Source: Selenomonas sp. (lineage in GTDB: Bacteria; Bacillota; Negativicutes; Selenomonadales; Selenomonadaceae). Taken from it: 43,838 bases of DNA. Where the stretch lies: positions 1 to 43,838 of the forward strand of contig JALEZZ010000027.1 of NCBI GenBank assembly GCA_022773585.1. The letters run 5' to 3'. Made by a program: the position numbers and the translations under genes. The notes under the pieces are model-generated. The model did not search any database. It saw only the letters and a list, made by a program, of their open reading frames with translations, and had not been told where the DNA came from. Below are positions 25,206-33,599 of the stretch, piece by piece (position 1 is the first letter of the stretch; every line of letters starts with the position of its first letter).

Positions 25206-25987
25206 GGATGGAGTTGGGAAGCTTGAGAGGAAAGAAGATGCTCTTCGGCATCGCGGGCGCAGCCCTGGCTGTTGCGCTCGCCGTCGGTGGCGGCGTCGCG
25301 AGCGCGGCACCTGCCGTGCCGAGCGTGAATCTCAGCGTCGGCACGGCGTCGGGGCCGCAGGATGTGTCTGTGACGCTCCAGATCATGGCGCTCCTGACGA
25401 TCCTGTCGCTCGCACCGGGCATCCTCATGATGACGACGTCGTTCGTCCGCATCGTCGTCGTCATCGGCTTCCTGCGCAACGCGCTCTCGACGCAGAACGT
25501 GCCGCCGAACCAGATTGTCATTGCGTTGTCGCTCTTTCTGACGTTCTACATCATGGCGCCGTACTGGGGCCAGGCAAACGAGCAGGGCATCCAGCCGTAT
25601 CTCGCAGGCGAGATTACGCAAGAACAGGCCATCGACAATGTGGCACAGCCGATTCGCGAGTTCATGTTCAAGCAGACGCGCGAATCCGACCTCGCCCTTT
25701 TCGTGAACCTCTCCGATGCGGAGCGGCCGGAGTCGCAGGAAGATGTCTCGACGATGACGCTGATTCCGGCGTTCATCATCAGCGAGCTCAAGACGGCATT
25801 CCAGCTCGGCTTCATGATTTACATCCCGTTCATCGTCATCGACATGATTGTCGCAAGTACGCTGATGTCGATGGGCATGATGATGCTGCCGCCAGTCATG
25901 ATTTCGCTGCCGTTCAAGATCTTGCTCTTCGTCATGGTCGACGGGTGGCATCTGCTCATTCAGTCGCTCATCGTGAGTTTCAAGTAG
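25202..25987 (+). CDS. fliP: Flagellar biosynthetic protein FliP
   Basis: Core subunit of the FliPQR export gate. The 261-residue protein has a cleavable signal-like start (LFGIAGAALAVALAVGG...ASAAP), then LLTILSLAPGILMMTTSFVR, a periplasmic loop and IYIPFIVIDMIVASTLMSMG, both FliP signatures. The C-terminal membrane helices end LIQSLIVSFK. ATG 25202 overlaps the fliO stop (ATGA). A later ATG at 25238 with AGAGGAAAG ahead is possible. Length fits the family either way. Confidence 0.95.
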   Translation: MRMELGSLRGKKMLFGIAGAALAVALAVGGGVASAAPAVPSVNLSVGTASGPQDVSVTLQIMALLTILSLAPGILMMTTSFVRIVVVIGFLRNALSTQNVPPNQIVIALSLFLTFYIMAPYWGQANEQGIQPYLAGEITQEQAIDNVAQPIREFMFKQTRESDLALFVNLSDAERPESQEDVSTMTLIPAFIISELKTAFQLGFMIYIPFIVIDMIVASTLMSMGMMMLPPVMISLPFKILLFVMVDGWHLLIQSLIVSFK

Positions 25988-26000
25988 GAGGCGCTCGTGC

Positions 26001-26270
26001 ATGTCTGGTGATCTCGTCATCCAGCTCGGACAGGAAGCACTGATGATCGTGCTGCTCGTCTCGGCGCCGATGCTCGGCCTCGGCCTTATCGTCGGCCTTG
26101 CGGTCAGCGTGTTTCAGGCGACGACGTCCATCCAGGAGCAGACGCTCGCGTTCATCCCGAAAATCATCGCGGTCTTCGTGGCCATCCTGATCTTCGGCCC
26201 GTGGATGCTGCGCATCATGGTGGAATACTGCCGGAACGTCTTCATCAATCTGCCGGCCTATCTCGGCTGA
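26001..26270 (+). CDS. fliQ: Flagellar biosynthetic protein FliQ
   Basis: Small gate subunit with two membrane helices. The 89-residue protein has APMLGLGLIVGLAVSVFQATT and IQEQTLAFIPKIIAV, the family core. TAGGAGG lies ahead of the ATG. It follows fliP by 13 bases and precedes fliR by 11. Confidence 0.95.
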   Translation: MSGDLVIQLGQEALMIVLLVSAPMLGLGLIVGLAVSVFQATTSIQEQTLAFIPKIIAVFVAILIFGPWMLRIMVEYCRNVFINLPAYLG

Positions 26271-26281
26271 AGGAGCGGGGC

Positions 26282-27064
26282 ATGGATCTTTTCACGTTGC
26301 TGCAGGATCATGCAGCGGTCTTCCTGCTCATGCTCACGCGTTGCAGCGGCATCTTCATGATTGCCCCATTCTTCGGCAGTCTCAACATCCCGGTCATGGT
26401 GCGCGCGGCAGCGGCGTTCCTGTTTGCTGTCGTGTTGTTCCCAGTCGTGGACGGGCTCGGCCCTGTCGAGGCGCCGACGTCGGTGCTCATGTACACGGCC
26501 GCCGTCCTCGAGGAACTCTTCATCGGCTGGCTCATCGGCTTTGTTGCCTATGTCTGCTTTTCGGCGATCCACATGGCGGGCAAGGTCATGGACATGCAGG
26601 TGGGCTTTGCCATCGTCAATGTCATGGACCCGACTTCCGGTCAGCAGATTCCGCTCATCGGAAGTTTTCTTTATAATCTCGGCCTCATCGTCTTCCTTGT
26701 GACGAACGGCCATCACATGATCATCACGGCGCTCGCGGAGAGCTTCCGCGTCGTGCCGCTGCTCACGATGCAGCCGAACCTGTCCTTGACGATGATCATG
26801 GTGAATTTCACGAATGGCGTCTTCGTGACGGGCATGAAGATTGCGATGCCTGTCACGTTTGCCATCCTGCTCGTCAATGTCGCGCTCGGCATCCTGGCGC
26901 GCACGATGCCGCAGATGAACATTTTCGTCGTCGGCATCCCGCTGCAGCTCATGGTGGGCGTCGGCATCCTCGCGATGCTCCTGCCGTTCTATGTGATGTT
27001 CCTAGGTGGCATGTTTGATGAAATGTATGGAAAGATTTCGATTGCCCTGCAGGCTCTGCAATAG
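26282..27064 (+). CDS. fliR: Flagellar biosynthetic protein FliR
   Basis: Gate subunit of the flagellar export apparatus. The 260-residue protein is almost entirely membrane helices. It opens with FLLMLTRCSGIFMIAPFFG and contains DMQVGFAIVNVMDPTSGQQ and GILARTMPQMNIFVVGIPLQ, all family marks. AAGGAGCGGGG precedes the ATG. Its 3' end overlaps the probable start of flhB. Confidence 0.95.
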   Translation: MDLFTLLQDHAAVFLLMLTRCSGIFMIAPFFGSLNIPVMVRAAAAFLFAVVLFPVVDGLGPVEAPTSVLMYTAAVLEELFIGWLIGFVAYVCFSAIHMAGKVMDMQVGFAIVNVMDPTSGQQIPLIGSFLYNLGLIVFLVTNGHHMIITALAESFRVVPLLTMQPNLSLTMIMVNFTNGVFVTGMKIAMPVTFAILLVNVALGILARTMPQMNIFVVGIPLQLMVGVGILAMLLPFYVMFLGGMFDEMYGKISIALQALQ

Positions 27065-28181
27065 CGAAGCATTTACTGCAGAAGAACGGCAGGTCGTACG
27101 CTTCCGCTTTGACCTGCAGCGCTTCGCCGATGGCGACAAGACCGAGGAGCCGACGGCCAAGAAGCGTTCTGATGCAGCGAAGAAAGGCCAGGTCGGCAAG
27201 AGCCAGGAGCTCAGCACGGCGTTCGTGCTGCTGATCGGCTTCGCCGTCATCAAAGTGCTCTGGCAGCAGATTTACACGACGATTGCGGGGTATACGATCT
27301 ATATCTTCGGCCATCTGAACCAGACGGTCGATGTCGAGAACGTGCTGACGCTCTTCATCGGCGTCGTCATCATCATCGCGAAGACGGCGATGCCGATCAT
27401 GCTCGCCGTCATGGTGGTCGGTCTCGCCATCAACCTCGCGCAGACGGGCTTGATCTTCAGCACGGAAAAGCTCGAGCCGAAGCTCGACAACCTCAACCCA
27501 ATCAACGGCGTCGGCCGCATGTTTTCGAAACGCTCGATTGTCGAGCTCGTGAAATCGCTTTTGAAGATTGCCGTCATCGGCTTCTTCATCTACAATTATC
27601 TCAAGGATGAGATTTTCACGATGCCGCAGTTCATCTTCTATGATCTCGCGACGTCGCTCTCGAAGATTTCCGACATCATCTTCGCATTGGCGTTCCAGGT
27701 CATCGGCGTCATCTTCATCATTGCGTTCCTCGACTACGGCTACCAGAAATGGCAGACGACGCAGGACCTGAAGATGACGAAGCAGGAAGTCAAGGACGAG
27801 TTCAAGCAGACTGAAGGCGATCCGCAGATCAAGGGCAAGATTCGCCAGAAACAGCGCCAGATGGCCATGAGCCGCATGATGCAGGAAGTGCCGAAGGCGG
27901 ATGTCATCGTCACGAACCCGACGCATTTCGCTGTGGCGCTCAAGTATGAGAAGGGCATGGTCGCGCCGCAGGTTATTGCGAAGGGCGCAGACTTCGTCGC
28001 GCAGAAGATCAAGAGCATCGGACGCGAGAACGATGTGCCGCTCGTCGAGAACCGGCCGCTTGCGCGCGCCCTTTACGCTTCGGCCGAGGTCGGCGACTTC
28101 GTGCCGCGCGAGCTCTACCAGTCAGTGGCCGAGGTGCTCGCCTATGTCTACCGGCTGAAACATCGGCGCCGTCGCGCCTGA
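27018..28181 (+). CDS. flhB: Flagellar biosynthetic protein FlhB
   Basis: Substrate-specificity switch of the export gate. The 387-residue protein contains FDLQRFADGDKTEEPTAKKR, four membrane helices between about 65 and 230, and the autocleavage motif NPTH at 300-303, after which the cytoplasmic domain is cut. The usual FlhB N-terminus would begin near FRFDLQ (about residue 29), but there is no start codon there. The first good start is ATG 27018, with AGGTGG 8 bases upstream, inside fliR and out of frame with it. This gives an extra 28 residues and a 47-base overlap. ATG 27027 is also possible. Confidence 0.92.
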   Translation: MKCMERFRLPCRLCNSEAFTAEERQVVRFRFDLQRFADGDKTEEPTAKKRSDAAKKGQVGKSQELSTAFVLLIGFAVIKVLWQQIYTTIAGYTIYIFGHLNQTVDVENVLTLFIGVVIIIAKTAMPIMLAVMVVGLAINLAQTGLIFSTEKLEPKLDNLNPINGVGRMFSKRSIVELVKSLLKIAVIGFFIYNYLKDEIFTMPQFIFYDLATSLSKISDIIFALAFQVIGVIFIIAFLDYGYQKWQTTQDLKMTKQEVKDEFKQTEGDPQIKGKIRQKQRQMAMSRMMQEVPKADVIVTNPTHFAVALKYEKGMVAPQVIAKGADFVAQKIKSIGRENDVPLVENRPLARALYASAEVGDFVPRELYQSVAEVLAYVYRLKHRRRRA

Positions 28182-28220
28182 TCGCCCCGCAGGGCAGGAA
28201 TTTTAGAGAAGGAGTAGTCT

Positions 28221-30317
28221 ATGCCAGCATCACCCATCGCTGCACCCGCCGGCATGTTCGGCAAGGGCAGCTTCATCCAGAAGTACAGCGACGTGCTCAT
28301 CGCAGTGGCGATCATCATCATCGTTGTCATGATGATCATCCCGCTGCCGACGCTGCTTCTCGATCTCCTGATCTGCCTCAACATCACGATCGCGCTCCTC
28401 GTCATCATGTCGGTCATCTACAACAAGGAAGCGCTCGACCTGTCGATTTTCCCGTCGCTCCTGCTCATCACGACGCTGTTCCGCCTCGCGCTCAACATTT
28501 CGTCAACGCGACTCATTCTGCTCGATGGCTTCGCGGGCGAGGTCATCACGGCATTCGGCAACTTCGTCGTCGGTGGTAATCCGGTCGTCGGCTTCATCAT
28601 GTTCATCATCCTCGTCGGCATCAACTTCATCGTCATCACGAAGGGTTCCGAGCGTGTCGCAGAAGTCTCCGCCCGCTTCACCCTCGACGCGATGCCAGGC
28701 AAGCAGATGGCCATTGACGCCGACCTGAACCAGGGCGCCATCACGGACGCCCAGGCAAAGGAACGGCGCGTCAAGATCCAGCGCGAAGCGGATTTCTTCG
28801 GCGCTATGGACGGTGCTTCGAAGTTCGTCAAGGGCGATGCCATCGCGGCTATCGTCATCATGATGATCAACATCACGGGCGGCTTCGTCATCGGCATGTT
28901 GCAGCGCAACCTCTCGGCCGTGCAGGCACTCCAGCAGTACACGCTGCTGACCGTCGGCGAGGGCCTCGTTTCGCAGATTCCGGCGCTGCTCATTTCGACG
29001 GCAACGGGCCTCATCGTCACGCGTGCCGGCGCAGAGGGCAATCTCGGTGCCGACATGGTGTCGCAGCTGTTCCGCAACGACCGCATCTTCTTCATCCTGT
29101 CAGGCGTGCTGGCGTTCTTCGCCATCGTTCCGGGCCTGCCGGGCGTTCCGTTCTTTGCACTTGCCGCACTGTGCTTCTTCATCGGCCGCGCGCTCAAGGC
29201 CTCGACGCAGGCGGTTGTCGCGCAGGAGGAAGCAAAGCCGGAGGCCAAGGCCAAGGCGCAGAAGAAGAAGGCGACGAGTCCCGAGAACATCGTCTCGCTC
29301 CTGCAGGTCGATCCGATGGAGCTCGAAATCGGCTACAGCCTGATTCCGCTCGTCGATACGGGACAGGGCGGCGACCTCCTCGACCGCATCGTCATGATCC
29401 GCCGCCAGTGCGCGCTCGAGCTCGGCCTCGTCGTGCCGACCATCCGCATCCGTGACAACATCCAGATCAAGCCGAACGCCTATATCATCAAGCTCAAGGG
29501 CGTCGAAATCGCGAAGGGCGAGCTCATGCTCGACCATTATCTCGCCATGAACTCGGGCACGGTCTTCGAGGAAGTGCCGGGCATCGAGACGACGGAGCCG
29601 GCCTTCGGCCTGCCAGCCCTCTGGATTCCCGACAGCGAACGCGAGCAGGCGGAGCTCAACGGCTATACGGTCGTCGATGCCGTCTCCGTGCTCGCGACGC
29701 ACCTCACCGAGGTCATCAAGAGCCACGCTTCCGAAATCCTCGGCCGCCAGGAGGCGCAGAACCTTGTCGACAACCTCAAGAAGACGAACGAGACGCTCGT
29801 CAAGGAGGTCGTGCCAGATCTGCTCACGGTCGGCGAAGTGCAGAAAGTCCTGCAGAACCTGCTTGCCGAGCGCATCTCGATCCGCGACATGGAGACGATT
29901 TTCGAAGTGCTCTCGGACTATGCGCGCGCGACGAAGGACACAGAAATCCTCACGGAGTACGTGCGCCACGCCATGGCGCGCCAGATCACGCAGGCGAACG
30001 TGCAGAACGGCCAGCTGCCGTGCGTCACGCTCGATCCTGCGCTCGAAAACCGCATTGCGGGCGGCGTGCAGCGCACGGATCACGGCTCGTATGTGAGCCT
30101 CGATCCGGACTCCATGAAGCGCCTCGTCACCTCGCTCGACACGGAGCTGCAGAAGCTCACGAACATGGGCTACCAGCCCATCGTGCTCACGAGTCCGGCC
30201 GTGCGCCTCTATTTCCGCAAGCTCGTCGAGCGCAGCGTGCCGGGCATCATCGTGCTCTCGCAGGCCGAAATCGAGCAGAGCGTTGAAATCCAGATCCTAG
30301 GGGTGGTGAAGATCTAA
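28221..30317 (+). CDS. flhA: Flagellar biosynthesis protein FlhA
   Basis: Largest subunit of the export gate, forming the cytoplasmic ring that docks chaperone-substrate complexes. The 698-residue protein has about eight membrane helices in the first 330 residues. It also has the FHIPEP signature region (FRLALNISSTRLILLDG, GINFIVITKGSERVAEV and RFTLDAMPGKQMAIDADL) and a long C-terminal soluble domain ending ILGVVKI. GAAGGAG precedes the ATG. Normal length. Confidence 0.97.
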   Translation: MPASPIAAPAGMFGKGSFIQKYSDVLIAVAIIIIVVMMIIPLPTLLLDLLICLNITIALLVIMSVIYNKEALDLSIFPSLLLITTLFRLALNISSTRLILLDGFAGEVITAFGNFVVGGNPVVGFIMFIILVGINFIVITKGSERVAEVSARFTLDAMPGKQMAIDADLNQGAITDAQAKERRVKIQREADFFGAMDGASKFVKGDAIAAIVIMMINITGGFVIGMLQRNLSAVQALQQYTLLTVGEGLVSQIPALLISTATGLIVTRAGAEGNLGADMVSQLFRNDRIFFILSGVLAFFAIVPGLPGVPFFALAALCFFIGRALKASTQAVVAQEEAKPEAKAKAQKKKATSPENIVSLLQVDPMELEIGYSLIPLVDTGQGGDLLDRIVMIRRQCALELGLVVPTIRIRDNIQIKPNAYIIKLKGVEIAKGELMLDHYLAMNSGTVFEEVPGIETTEPAFGLPALWIPDSEREQAELNGYTVVDAVSVLATHLTEVIKSHASEILGRQEAQNLVDNLKKTNETLVKEVVPDLLTVGEVQKVLQNLLAERISIRDMETIFEVLSDYARATKDTEILTEYVRHAMARQITQANVQNGQLPCVTLDPALENRIAGGVQRTDHGSYVSLDPDSMKRLVTSLDTELQKLTNMGYQPIVLTSPAVRLYFRKLVERSVPGIIVLSQAEIEQSVEIQILGVVKI

Positions 30318-31913
30318 TTGCAGATCAAAGTGTACAAGGCCGAGACGATGAAGGAAGCCATGCAGCAAGTCAAGGCGGAGCTCGGCGCTGATGCCGTCAT
30401 CCTGCATACGAAGAAATACCGCGAGGGCGGCATCCTCGGATTCAATGCCCGGGAAGTCGTCGAAGTGACGGCTGCCATCGAGGATACGCCGGAACCGCCG
30501 AAGAAGAAGGAGCTGCCGAAAAGAAAGGCGCCAGCGAAGCGCAAGAGCCGCATCGACGTCGTCTCAGAGCCGGAAAGCGACGAGATACCGCCCGTGACGA
30601 CGGCGCGCCAGAGCCGGGGCATCCATACGTACCAGAGCAGCCAGGGGACGGTTCCTGCTGCGCCTGCCGCACCTGCTGTGCCTGCAGCTCCGGCTATGAT
30701 GCCGGCAGCGGCTCCCGCCGCACCGCAGACGCCGGAGGAACAGGCCGCGGCGCAGGCGCGCTTTGACGCGCTCATCGAGGCGCTCTCGAAGCAGACGGAG
30801 GCGGCGCTCGCCAATCCGCATATCATCAAGGCGGATCAGATTGCAAAGGGCGCAGCAGCACCACAGCCGCAACCGGAAGCTGCCCCCGAAGCACCTCAGG
30901 CGGCGCAGCAGAATCCGCCGGAGGCCGCGAAGGAACCCGCCCCGCAGCAGGCGCCCGTGCCGCAGGAAACGGCACAGGACGATGCGGATGACGAAGAAGA
31001 TGAGGACGAAGAGGAACAGCGTGCAGGAGACGAAGCGATGAAGGAAGAGCAAGACAAGATCCGGGAGCTCCAGGAAGAGCTCGCGCAGATGAAGACGCTC
31101 CTCGCGCAGGTCATGGTGAAAGACCAGCCGAAGGGCGTGCGCACGCTGCAGGAAGCACTCGAAGAGCAGGAGGTCTCCGCAGACATCCTGCACGACCTCG
31201 CCGCGACGGTCGCGGCGGGCGACACCGTGCGCGACAGCCTGACGAAGGAAGCGCATGATGCGCTTTCGGGCTACCTCGCGGACAAGGTGCATTTTTCCTC
31301 GGGCATCGAGTCAGAGAAATTTGCGCGCGGGCCGAAAATCATCGCCCTCATCGGCGCGACCGGCGTCGGCAAGACGACGACGCTCGCGAAGATTGCAGCG
31401 CGATTCGTGCTCGAGCAGGGCATCGACGCAGCGCTCATCACGGCCGACACGTATCGCATCTCGGCTGTCGAGCAGCTCAAGACGTACTCCGACATCATCG
31501 GCCTGCCGCTCGAGATCGTCTACACGCCGCAGGAGCTCAAGACGGCCATCCACAAGTTCCGCAAGAAGGATCTGATCCTCATCGATACGGCCGGCCGCAG
31601 CCAGCACAACGAGTTCCAGATGAAGGAACTCTGCGATTTCCTCGCCGTGCATCCGCGCATCCAGCGCTACCTCGTCATGAGCGCGACGACGAAGAACCGG
31701 GATGCGTCTGACATTCTCGAGAAGTTCGCCGTCTGCGAGCCTGACCATGTCATCTTCACGAAGACGGATGAGACGGCGAGTGTCGGCCTGATACTCAACC
31801 TCCTCTATGAAAAAGAGCTCAGCCTCGCGTTCTTCACGAACGGGCAGAGCGTCCCTGACGACATCGTGCCGGCAACGCCTGACGCGCTCGCCGACCTCCT
31901 GCTGAGGGAATGA
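30318..31913 (+). CDS. flhF: Flagellar biosynthesis GTPase FlhF
   Basis: SRP-type GTPase that selects the site and number of flagella. The 531-residue protein starts MQIKVYKAETMKEAMQQVK, the FlhF opening. A disordered P/A/Q/E-rich middle (about 85-245) follows, then an N/G domain with GATGVGKTT at 346-354, DTAGR and TKTDET. TTG 30318 starts right after the flhA stop with GGGGTGGTGAAG ahead. The disordered part is longer than in Bacillus FlhF, which is about 370 residues. FlhG downstream is the expected regulator. Confidence 0.95.
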   Translation: MQIKVYKAETMKEAMQQVKAELGADAVILHTKKYREGGILGFNAREVVEVTAAIEDTPEPPKKKELPKRKAPAKRKSRIDVVSEPESDEIPPVTTARQSRGIHTYQSSQGTVPAAPAAPAVPAAPAMMPAAAPAAPQTPEEQAAAQARFDALIEALSKQTEAALANPHIIKADQIAKGAAAPQPQPEAAPEAPQAAQQNPPEAAKEPAPQQAPVPQETAQDDADDEEDEDEEEQRAGDEAMKEEQDKIRELQEELAQMKTLLAQVMVKDQPKGVRTLQEALEEQEVSADILHDLAATVAAGDTVRDSLTKEAHDALSGYLADKVHFSSGIESEKFARGPKIIALIGATGVGKTTTLAKIAARFVLEQGIDAALITADTYRISAVEQLKTYSDIIGLPLEIVYTPQELKTAIHKFRKKDLILIDTAGRSQHNEFQMKELCDFLAVHPRIQRYLVMSATTKNRDASDILEKFAVCEPDHVIFTKTDETASVGLILNLLYEKELSLAFFTNGQSVPDDIVPATPDALADLLLRE

Positions 31914-31915
31914 CT

Positions 31916-32869
31916 ATGGATCAGGCAGAACGTTTGCGGAAGCTCGTCGAGCAGCATCCAGCTTCCGAACATGAACATCCGGGGACGCAGAAGCCTTCGG
32001 CTCCCCCGCAGATGACGAAGCAGCCGAAACCGCAGGAGCCCGTCCGGCCGCGGCGGCCGTTTTCGACGAATGCGCGCGTCATCGCCGTCACGAGCGGCAA
32101 GGGCGGCGTCGGCAAGACGAATTTCACGGTCAACCTCGCCATCGCCCTGCGCGCGGCCGGCAGCCGCGTGATGATTCTCGATGCCGACCTCGGCATGGCG
32201 AATGTTGACATCGTGCTCGGCTCGTCATCGAAGAAATATCTGCTGAACCTCCTGGAAGATGATATGGATCTTGCCGATGTGCTCGTCCATGGGCCGTACG
32301 GCATCGATTTCATCCCCGGAGGCTCCGGCATCGAGAAGGCGCAGACGCTCGACGATGACAAGCAGAAGATCCTCCTGCAGAAGCTTGCGGGTGTCGGAGC
32401 GCTCGCCGACATCATCCTGATCGATACCGGCGCAGGCCTCGGGAAGAATGTCATGGACTTCATCCTCGCGGCTGACGAGGTGCTGCTCGTCACGACGCCG
32501 GAGCCGACATCGCTGACGGATGCCTATGCCGTCATGAAGGCATACAGCCGCTATGCGGAAAGCCCGCAGCTCCAACTCGTCGTCAACCGCATCTACGATG
32601 AGCGCGAGAGCCGCGAGGTCACGGAGAAGCTCCAGCAGACGGCCGGACGCTTCCTTCACATGGATGTCGGCTGTCTCGGCTATGTTTATGAGGATGCGAG
32701 CGTCATGCGGGCCGTGCGGCGGCAGACGCCGTTCGTCGTCGCGTCCCCGGATTCGATTGCTGCGCGCTGCATCCGTGCGATGGCGCAGGGAGTCCTTTAC
32801 GGCGCTTCGCCGCGTGTCGATTGCGGCTGGCGAGGATTTTTGCAGAGGATTTTCCATTTTTCACGTTAA
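31916..32869 (+). CDS. flhG: Flagellar number regulator FlhG (YlxH/MinD-like ATPase)
   Basis: MinD-type ATPase that stimulates FlhF GTPase and limits flagellar number. The 317-residue protein begins MDQAERLRKLV, matching the DQAxxLR activator motif of the FlhG N-terminus. A proline-rich linker follows, then the deviant Walker A SGKGGVGKT at 60-68 and DADLGMANVD. ATG 31916 has GAGGG 8 bases ahead. ATG 31910, overlapping the flhF stop, is the alternative. The basic C-terminal tail could form the membrane-targeting helix (WRGFLQRIFHFSR). Confidence 0.95.
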   Translation: MDQAERLRKLVEQHPASEHEHPGTQKPSAPPQMTKQPKPQEPVRPRRPFSTNARVIAVTSGKGGVGKTNFTVNLAIALRAAGSRVMILDADLGMANVDIVLGSSSKKYLLNLLEDDMDLADVLVHGPYGIDFIPGGSGIEKAQTLDDDKQKILLQKLAGVGALADIILIDTGAGLGKNVMDFILAADEVLLVTTPEPTSLTDAYAVMKAYSRYAESPQLQLVVNRIYDERESREVTEKLQQTAGRFLHMDVGCLGYVYEDASVMRAVRRQTPFVVASPDSIAARCIRAMAQGVLYGASPRVDCGWRGFLQRIFHFSR

Positions 32870-32887
32870 ACATGGAGGAACTTTTCT

Positions 32888-33577
32888 ATGGCAGGCGAAA
32901 TAATAAAAGCAGGGAATGTATTGAAGATCGGACAGCGCATCGAGTTCTTCGTCGACAATGATGACAATCGTTACGCGAGCCGCATCGAGGACATGACGAA
33001 AGACCAGATTGTGGCCGCCCTGCCTCTCAATAAGCAGCGCGTCCCGGTCATCCCGCGCACGGGTGCGCGCATCTATGCGCTTGCCATCGGCGACCAGTGC
33101 CGTTACCGCTTCTTCTCGACGTATCTCGGCACCGAGCGGATCGACGGCCGCATCCCTGTCTGGCTCATCACGCGTCCCGAGACGGTTGAGCGCCATCAGA
33201 ACCGCGAGTTCGTGCGCGTGCGCGTCGATCTCCGCGTGCGCGTGCGCGTCGTCGAAGAAGACGGCACGATCGGCGAGCCCATCGAGACGCGCACGCTCGA
33301 CCTTTCGGGCAACGGCGTCGCGCTCGTCATGCCGAAGCCGGTCAAAGTGGACAGCCAGATGGCTCTCGAGATCTTCGACATCCCCGACATCGGAACCTTG
33401 GAAGTCATGGGCCGCGTGGCGCGCTGCCAGAAAGTCCAGCTTGATGAAGAGCATGCCCTCTACCATGTCGGCGCACTGCTCGAGCACATCGAGCGCCGCA
33501 CGATGAACCAGATCGTCCGCTACCTCTTCGCCGTGCAGCGCAAGGCCATCGCCAAGGGAATCACTGAAAATCTCTGA
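32888..33577 (+). CDS. PilZ-domain flagellar brake protein (YcgR/FlgZ type)
   Basis: Probable c-di-GMP receptor that slows the motor. The 229-residue protein has an N-terminal YcgR-like beta-domain (about 1-95) and a PilZ domain. The two ligand motifs are RHQNR (RxxxR) at about 101-105 and DLSGNG (D/NxSxxG) at about 138-143. Both are intact, so binding is expected. GGAGG precedes the ATG. Between flhG and cheB this slot is empty in Bacillus; here it ties c-di-GMP signalling to the flagellar transcript. Confidence 0.9.
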   Translation: MAGEIIKAGNVLKIGQRIEFFVDNDDNRYASRIEDMTKDQIVAALPLNKQRVPVIPRTGARIYALAIGDQCRYRFFSTYLGTERIDGRIPVWLITRPETVERHQNREFVRVRVDLRVRVRVVEEDGTIGEPIETRTLDLSGNGVALVMPKPVKVDSQMALEIFDIPDIGTLEVMGRVARCQKVQLDEEHALYHVGALLEHIERRTMNQIVRYLFAVQRKAIAKGITENL

Positions 33578-33599
33578 AATGCTCTAAGGGGGAAGCAGG

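Noticed and set aside
28186..28205. Small GCCC/GGGC hairpin between flhB and flhA as a terminator
   Set aside because: Only four pairs and a poor T tract; flhA follows immediately with its own ribosome site.
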